Source: Candidatus Heimdallarchaeota archaeon AB_125
Lineage (GTDB): Archaea > Asgardarchaeota > Heimdallarchaeia > Heimdallarchaeales > Heimdallarchaeaceae
NCBI GenBank assembly: GCA_001940755.1
Contig: MEHH01000083.1
Location: forward strand, 1 to 9,439
Reading direction: 5' to 3'
DNA: 9,439 nucleotides
The translations under genes were made by a program, and so were the position numbers. Every line of letters begins with the position of its first letter. Positions within the stretch are counted from its first letter, which is position 1. Below are positions 7,059 to 9,439 of the stretch, one piece after another. Under the pieces are notes generated by a model. That model worked only from the letters and a program-made list of their open reading frames with translations. It made no database searches and was not told the origin of the DNA.

Positions 7059-7514
7059 ATGCCTAAAAATATAATTATGACCTCTGGACAAGGTATATTT
7101 GCATTCTTATTCCTAATAGTAGCAACAATTGGTACAGTTTTTCAATTTGTAACGCTCTATCAGCATTTCTTAACAGCATTCCCAGGTATCACTCTCTATA
7201 TTATACTTTTTTCTTTCAGCATTTCAGCAATGGTGTCTGGAGGAACAGGGATTCTATGGTCACTACTTAGACCATCCAAATTTCAAGTGATAAGCGCTGC
7301 TTTCTTTATTATGGCTTTTGCATTATTCACACCAATCTACACTGCTGCAACTGGTGGAAATTTCCCCTATGTCATAGGAATGTTTTCTCAAGTCCCATGG
7401 TCGATCACTCTACCTACTATCCCTATGTTAGATTTTGCTGGATTTTGGATGGCTGCAGGTGGAGGTCTTATATCAATGCTAATTGGTTTTGCTATTCCTA
7501 AAAAACAGATGTAA
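7059..7514 (+). CDS. Four-helix membrane protein with FPYV/DFxGFW signature, paralogue B
   Basis: The start is set at ATG 7059 (151 residues) rather than the upstream ATG at 7005. A TATA box sits 31 bases before 7059, and with this start GTVFQF falls at residues 25-30, exactly as in paralogue A. Further shared blocks are GNFPYV (100-105), DFAGFW (125-130) and AAGG (132-135). Helices are predicted near 12-34, 44-70, 76-97 and 122-146. The loop between helices 3 and 4 is longer than in A (inserted residues about 106-121, rich in Pro, Ser and Thr), and the C-terminus is basic (PKKQM). Identity is clear but moderate, so the duplication is old and both copies have been kept. Function unknown; a homo- or hetero-oligomeric membrane component is possible. 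Confidence 0.85.
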   Translation: MPKNIIMTSGQGIFAFLFLIVATIGTVFQFVTLYQHFLTAFPGITLYIILFSFSISAMVSGGTGILWSLLRPSKFQVISAAFFIMAFALFTPIYTAATGGNFPYVIGMFSQVPWSITLPTIPMLDFAGFWMAAGGGLISMLIGFAIPKKQM

Positions 7515-7524
7515 GACTTTAATC

Positions 7525-7544
7525 TTTTTTTCTCATTTTATTTT
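7525..7544 (+). terminator. T-tract terminator of paralogue B
   Basis: Seven T (7525-7531) followed by further T-rich sequence begins eleven bases after the stop codon. Confidence 0.5.
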
Positions 7545-7699
7545 AATAGAAAGAAGATTGACTAAATTGCACTACCCAAAATAATTTTTCTTTATACAAA
7601 TTTTATTTCAATTAAGAGTTTTTTTATTTATTTTTGACAACTATTCTTTCTTCATAAAATGCATCTAAAGTATAGATAAACGTCGTTTTACTGAATAAG

Positions 7700-7707
7700 T
7701 TTAAATA
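7700..7707 (+). promoter_or_regulatory. TATA box of the histone gene
   Basis: TTTAAATA starts 61 bases before the preferred histone start (7761), unlike the 31-34 bases of the leaderless genes. Transcription is predicted to begin near 7730, giving a leader of about 30 bases. Confidence 0.65.
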
Positions 7708-7722
7708 CTACTAGTAGCTACT
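7708..7722 (+). promoter_or_regulatory. Overlapping palindromes between TATA box and transcription start (possible operator)
   Basis: CTACTAGTAG (7708-7717) is a perfect ten-base palindrome and AGTAGCTACT (7713-7722) a second one sharing five bases. They directly abut the TATA box, where a bound dimer would block RNA polymerase loading. The regulator is unknown. Confidence 0.4.
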
Positions 7723-7730
7723 GTAACAAT

Positions 7731-7757
7731 GATAACCATAGTAATATGGGGGTTATC
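7731..7757 (+). promoter_or_regulatory. 5'-terminal mRNA hairpin covering the histone ribosome-binding site
   Basis: GATAACC (7731-7737) pairs perfectly with GGTTATC (7751-7757). Two more A-T pairs can form inside with a bulged GGG, leaving the loop AGTAAT. The stem begins where transcription is predicted to start, and its 3' arm holds the end of the G5 run that serves as the Shine-Dalgarno, three bases before ATG 7761. Confidence 0.45.
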
Positions 7758-7760
7758 TAT

Positions 7761-7949
7761 ATGGGCAAAGACATACAAATGTTAGTAGTTAAATCCAAAG
7801 TCCGTGAATATGTCAAGACCCTTGGTGAGTTCAATGTCGCCGGCGATTTCGTTGAAGCATTGAATTACAAAGTTGCTAAACTCTTAAAAGCAGCTGCAGG
7901 CCGAACCAAGGCTAATTCCAGGAAAACAGTTTCCGCAAAAGACATTTAA
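7761..7949 (+). CDS. Short single-fold prokaryotic histone with truncated helix 3
   Basis: This small DNA-binding chromatin protein has 62 residues from ATG 7761. That start is preferred over ATG 7746 because GGGGGT (7748-7753) lies at Shine-Dalgarno distance and conserved residues begin there. The histone fold is visible as helix 1 (about 9-20, VVKSKVREYVKT), helix 2 (about 26-51) and the L2 loop with RKTV (54-57), ending in AKDI (59-62). The R-K-T and final D are the classic histone L2/helix-3 pair. Helix 3 is cut to a stub, unlike HMfA/HMfB, but like the short bacterial histones (Bd0055 type) and the archaeal group described as face-to-face histones. It therefore may not build HMf-like superhelices. 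Codons favour C-ending and GC-rich choices, unlike the neighbours, as expected for high expression. It appears monocistronic. Confidence 0.88.
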   Translation: MGKDIQMLVVKSKVREYVKTLGEFNVAGDFVEALNYKVAKLLKAAAGRTKANSRKTVSAKDI

Positions 7950-7970
7950 ACGTTCTTTAAAAAGCAAGAG

Positions 7971-8040
7971 ACCGAAAGAGCCAGAGACCTCTAAATCTCA
8001 TGATTCTTTCGGTTAACTATCTATATTTTTTTCTTTTTTT
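7971..8040 (+). terminator. Long-stem hairpin plus T-tracts after the histone gene
   Basis: ACCGAAAGA (7971-7979) pairs perfectly with TCTTTCGGT (8005-8013), extendable by G-U pairs. Inside, GAGA (7984-7987) can pair with TCTC (7996-7999). T7-C-T7 (8026-8040) follows, with more T-runs to 8064. This is the strongest terminator in the window and may also protect the 3' end of an abundant mRNA. Confidence 0.75.
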
Positions 8041-8171
8041 AATTTTTTTGTTTGTTTTTTTTTTAATTGTTTTTATGTTTAATTAAGCAAATGTTTATCT
8101 AATATTTCTAGAGCCATTCCCGTGCTTTTTTGTTGGAAGTTTACGTATTTTTCATAAGTTTGTAAGAACGC

Positions 8172-8180
8172 AAAATATTT
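8172..8180 (+). promoter_or_regulatory. Probable TATA box of sfsA
   Basis: AAAATATTT lies about 33-35 bases before ATG 8207, the leaderless spacing of the other genes, and overlaps the alternative TTG start at 8180. The box is a poorer match than the others. Confidence 0.45.
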
Positions 8181-8206
8181 TGAATATAGAAAAATTTTGT
8201 AATGCA

Positions 8207-8917
8207 ATGGAACTTGTTGGTTTATTTCTCTTTGCTAGATTTTTGAGTAGACCTAATCGTTTCCTAGCCACCGTAAAACTAGAGAATTCTAGAGAAATCG
8301 TTGAAGTTCATGTACCAGATCCTGGAAGACTCGAAGAATTATTACTTTCAGATTTAGAGGTAATTGTAAGACAGGAAGAATCAAAAAACCGAAGAACAAG
8401 GTATACTTTGGTTGGTGTAAAAACTGGTTTAATTTGGGTTAACATTGAGTCGATTTTTACTAATGATATCTTTCGTCAAGAATTTCATAAGCTAGAGAAG
8501 TTCAAGCATCTCGAACTTGTTCGTTCCGAGTTTACTTTTGGAAAAAGTAGATTTGACTTCCTTATGAAGAACAAAAAAACTAACAAGCAAGAATTAGTTG
8601 AAATCAAAGGTGCCACACTTGTTGAAAATCAGATTGCTTTATTTCCTGATGCACCGACCAAGAGAGGAGCAAGACATGTCAGAGAATTGGGAGAAGCTGT
8701 TACTAAAGGTTGGAATGCTCATGTTGTTTTTATTATCAAAAGAAATGATGCTATTTCATTTAAACCTAATGAAAAAATGGACCCTAAATTTGCAGAAGAA
8801 CTTAAACTAGCTCAACAGAAAGGGGTTAAGCTTACAGCTGCAATATGTGAATATGACCCTATTATTACCAAGGAGATTGCTATCGTTAATGAGGTTCCTA
8901 TTCTGATTGATTTTTAG
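8207..8917 (+). CDS. sfsA: SfsA family protein (sugar fermentation stimulation protein homologue)
   Basis: SfsA proteins have an N-terminal OB-like domain and a C-terminal PD-(D/E)XK-nuclease-like domain. E. coli SfsA was named for an effect on maltose metabolism, and the true cellular role remains uncertain. The 236 residues from ATG 8207 match the family length, and the family's early ARFLSRPNRFLA block then begins at residue 10. The longer TTG start at 8180 adds nine residues and runs over the likely TATA box. Visible motifs are HVPDPGRL (35-42), SRFDF (114-118), VEIKG (131-135) and FPDAPTKRGARHVREL (146-161). D117, E132 and K134 form the nuclease-like D...ExK set and are intact. A usual ENG is ENQ here (140-142). 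It stands alone, convergent with the next gene, and T6 (8931-8936) follows the stop. Confidence 0.92.
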   Translation: MELVGLFLFARFLSRPNRFLATVKLENSREIVEVHVPDPGRLEELLLSDLEVIVRQEESKNRRTRYTLVGVKTGLIWVNIESIFTNDIFRQEFHKLEKFKHLELVRSEFTFGKSRFDFLMKNKKTNKQELVEIKGATLVENQIALFPDAPTKRGARHVRELGEAVTKGWNAHVVFIIKRNDAISFKPNEKMDPKFAEELKLAQQKGVKLTAAICEYDPIITKEIAIVNEVPILIDF

Positions 8918-8930
8918 CCATTCTAAGATG

Positions 8931-8936
8931 TTTTTT
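8931..8936 (+). terminator. T6 tract after sfsA
   Basis: Six T occur 14 bases after the sfsA stop codon in the spacer between convergent genes. No hairpin was seen. Confidence 0.35.
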
Positions 8937-9056
8937 CTAGTTATCTTATTCATTCTTCTATACTTATGAAAATCTCGTTAGAATTGCTTAAAATTACTAA
9001 TTACACTAATGGGGATTAAGGCTAGTGCTTCTTGTTCTGAACTAGTATTTAGACTG

Positions 9057-9062
9057 AAAAAA
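9057..9062 (-). terminator. T6 tract after the minus-strand VOC gene
   Basis: Six T in minus-strand sense immediately follow the TAG stop codon of the convergent gene. Confidence 0.4.
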
Positions 9063-9377
9063 CTACTTTCTTTGTTCTAGATGGAAAGCAAAACCTTCAG
9101 GATGTTTCAACCAATGATCACGTTCATTCCAACGAATGACTTCACAATCAGCTGCTAAACATAACTGCATAGCTACATCAAGGTCATTAACATAGAACTC
9201 AATCAATGTTCTGAATTCGTCACCTTCTACTAAGAACATATTATAATGCTCAGTTTTAACAGCATAGTAATCATCTTTTTTTACTGCTTCTAGATCACAG
9301 AAAATTTTGAAGAAAGAAACTGCGTTTTCTAAGTCTTTTACACTGAATACAATATCAGGACTATTTTTAAAATCCAT
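9063..9377 (-). CDS. Small VOC (glyoxalase/bleomycin-resistance fold) protein
   Basis: The 104 residues show the paired beta-alpha-beta-beta-beta modules of the vicinal oxygen chelate superfamily. Module one is PDIVFSVKDLENAVSFF (7-23) followed by strands to about 50. Module two is IEFYVNDLDVAMQLC (59-73) ending in HPEGFAFHLEQ (92-102), which aligns with the usual DPDGNxIEL. The position normally holding the first metal His is Asp8 or Pro7, and the closing Glu is replaced by His99, so metal binding by the usual ligands is doubtful; a binding or altered-metal role is possible. It is about 15-25 residues shorter than most single-chain members. It probably dimerises. Function cannot be assigned from sequence. 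It is transcribed toward sfsA from its own leaderless promoter. Confidence 0.8.
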   Translation of the reverse strand: MDFKNSPDIVFSVKDLENAVSFFKIFCDLEAVKKDDYYAVKTEHYNMFLVEGDEFRTLIEFYVNDLDVAMQLCLAADCEVIRWNERDHWLKHPEGFAFHLEQRK

Positions 9378-9398
9378 GTCTAGAAGAAATCAATTTGT

Positions 9399-9406
9399 CT
9401 TATAAT
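9399..9406 (-). promoter_or_regulatory. TATA box of the VOC gene (minus strand)
   Basis: On the minus strand ATTATAAG begins 29 bases before the ATG (9377-9375). The box centre is about 26 bases from the start codon, so the transcript should begin at or next to the ATG. Confidence 0.6.
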
Positions 9407-9439
9407 GTTAACTAAATACCAAAAATCTGTGAAAAATTA

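Noticed and set aside
5708..7514. Treating all three four-helix proteins as one family
   Set aside because: Only the second and third share ordered motifs; the first has similar size and topology alone.
7746..7760. Earlier ATG for the histone (adds MGVIY)
   Set aside because: The following G-run is better placed as a ribosome site for ATG 7761, and the five extra residues are not part of the histone fold.
8180..8206. Upstream TTG start for sfsA adding nine residues
   Set aside because: It overlaps the likely TATA box, and the ATG at 8207 gives the normal family N-terminus.
8966..9019. 17-codon frame starting MKISLELLK
   Set aside because: Too short, with no G-rich site and no convincing TATA box at leaderless spacing; it lies between convergent genes.
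1..9439. CRISPR array, tRNA/rRNA genes, insertion sequence or phage remnants
   Set aside because: I found no short direct repeats with spacers, no clover-leaf or conserved rRNA segments, no transposase or integrase motifs and no terminal inverted repeats.

Overview
The window is AT-rich and looks archaeal. The signs are a prokaryotic histone, a split multi-subunit type pyruvate:ferredoxin oxidoreductase (separate alpha and beta genes), A/T-rich TATA boxes about 30-34 bases upstream of several start codons (leaderless transcripts), and T-tract terminators. A very large Ig-repeat surface protein and many small membrane proteins would suit an uncultivated lineage such as an Asgard archaeon, but nothing here proves the phylum. 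There is no sign of a prophage, insertion sequence, CRISPR array or defence island.

Layout, left to right. (1) Bases 1-3081 hold the 3' part of a giant surface protein: a partial and then ten complete Ig-like repeats of about 92 residues, ending in one membrane anchor. The frame is open to the left edge, so the gene starts outside the window. (2) Bases 3155-3298 may encode a 47-residue charged protein. (3) Bases 3439-5525 are a two-gene operon, porA-porB, whose stop and start codons overlap. It encodes the catalytic core of a 2-oxoacid:ferredoxin oxidoreductase (pyruvate to acetyl-CoA), but the gamma and ferredoxin-like delta genes are not next to it. (4) Bases 5708-7514 carry three small four-helix membrane proteins, each with its own promoter and terminator. 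The second and third are clearly tandem paralogues. (5) Bases 7761-7949 encode a short one-fold histone with an unusual promoter and leader: overlapping palindromes after the TATA box, a hairpin at the predicted 5' end of the mRNA covering the ribosome-binding site, and a strong hairpin/T-tract terminator. (6) Bases 8207-8917 encode an SfsA homologue. (7) A small VOC/glyoxalase-fold protein is encoded convergently on the minus strand (9063-9377).

Apart from porAB the genes look like independent transcription units rather than one pathway. The most useful new points are the corrected starts (surface protein partial; second paralogue at 7059, not 7005; histone at 7761; sfsA at 8207), the two classes of promoter (leaderless, versus leader with a G-rich Shine-Dalgarno), the possible self-regulated histone leader, and the tandem four-helix family with its GTVFQF / FPYV / DFxGFW signature. 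I saw no complete new multi-gene system.
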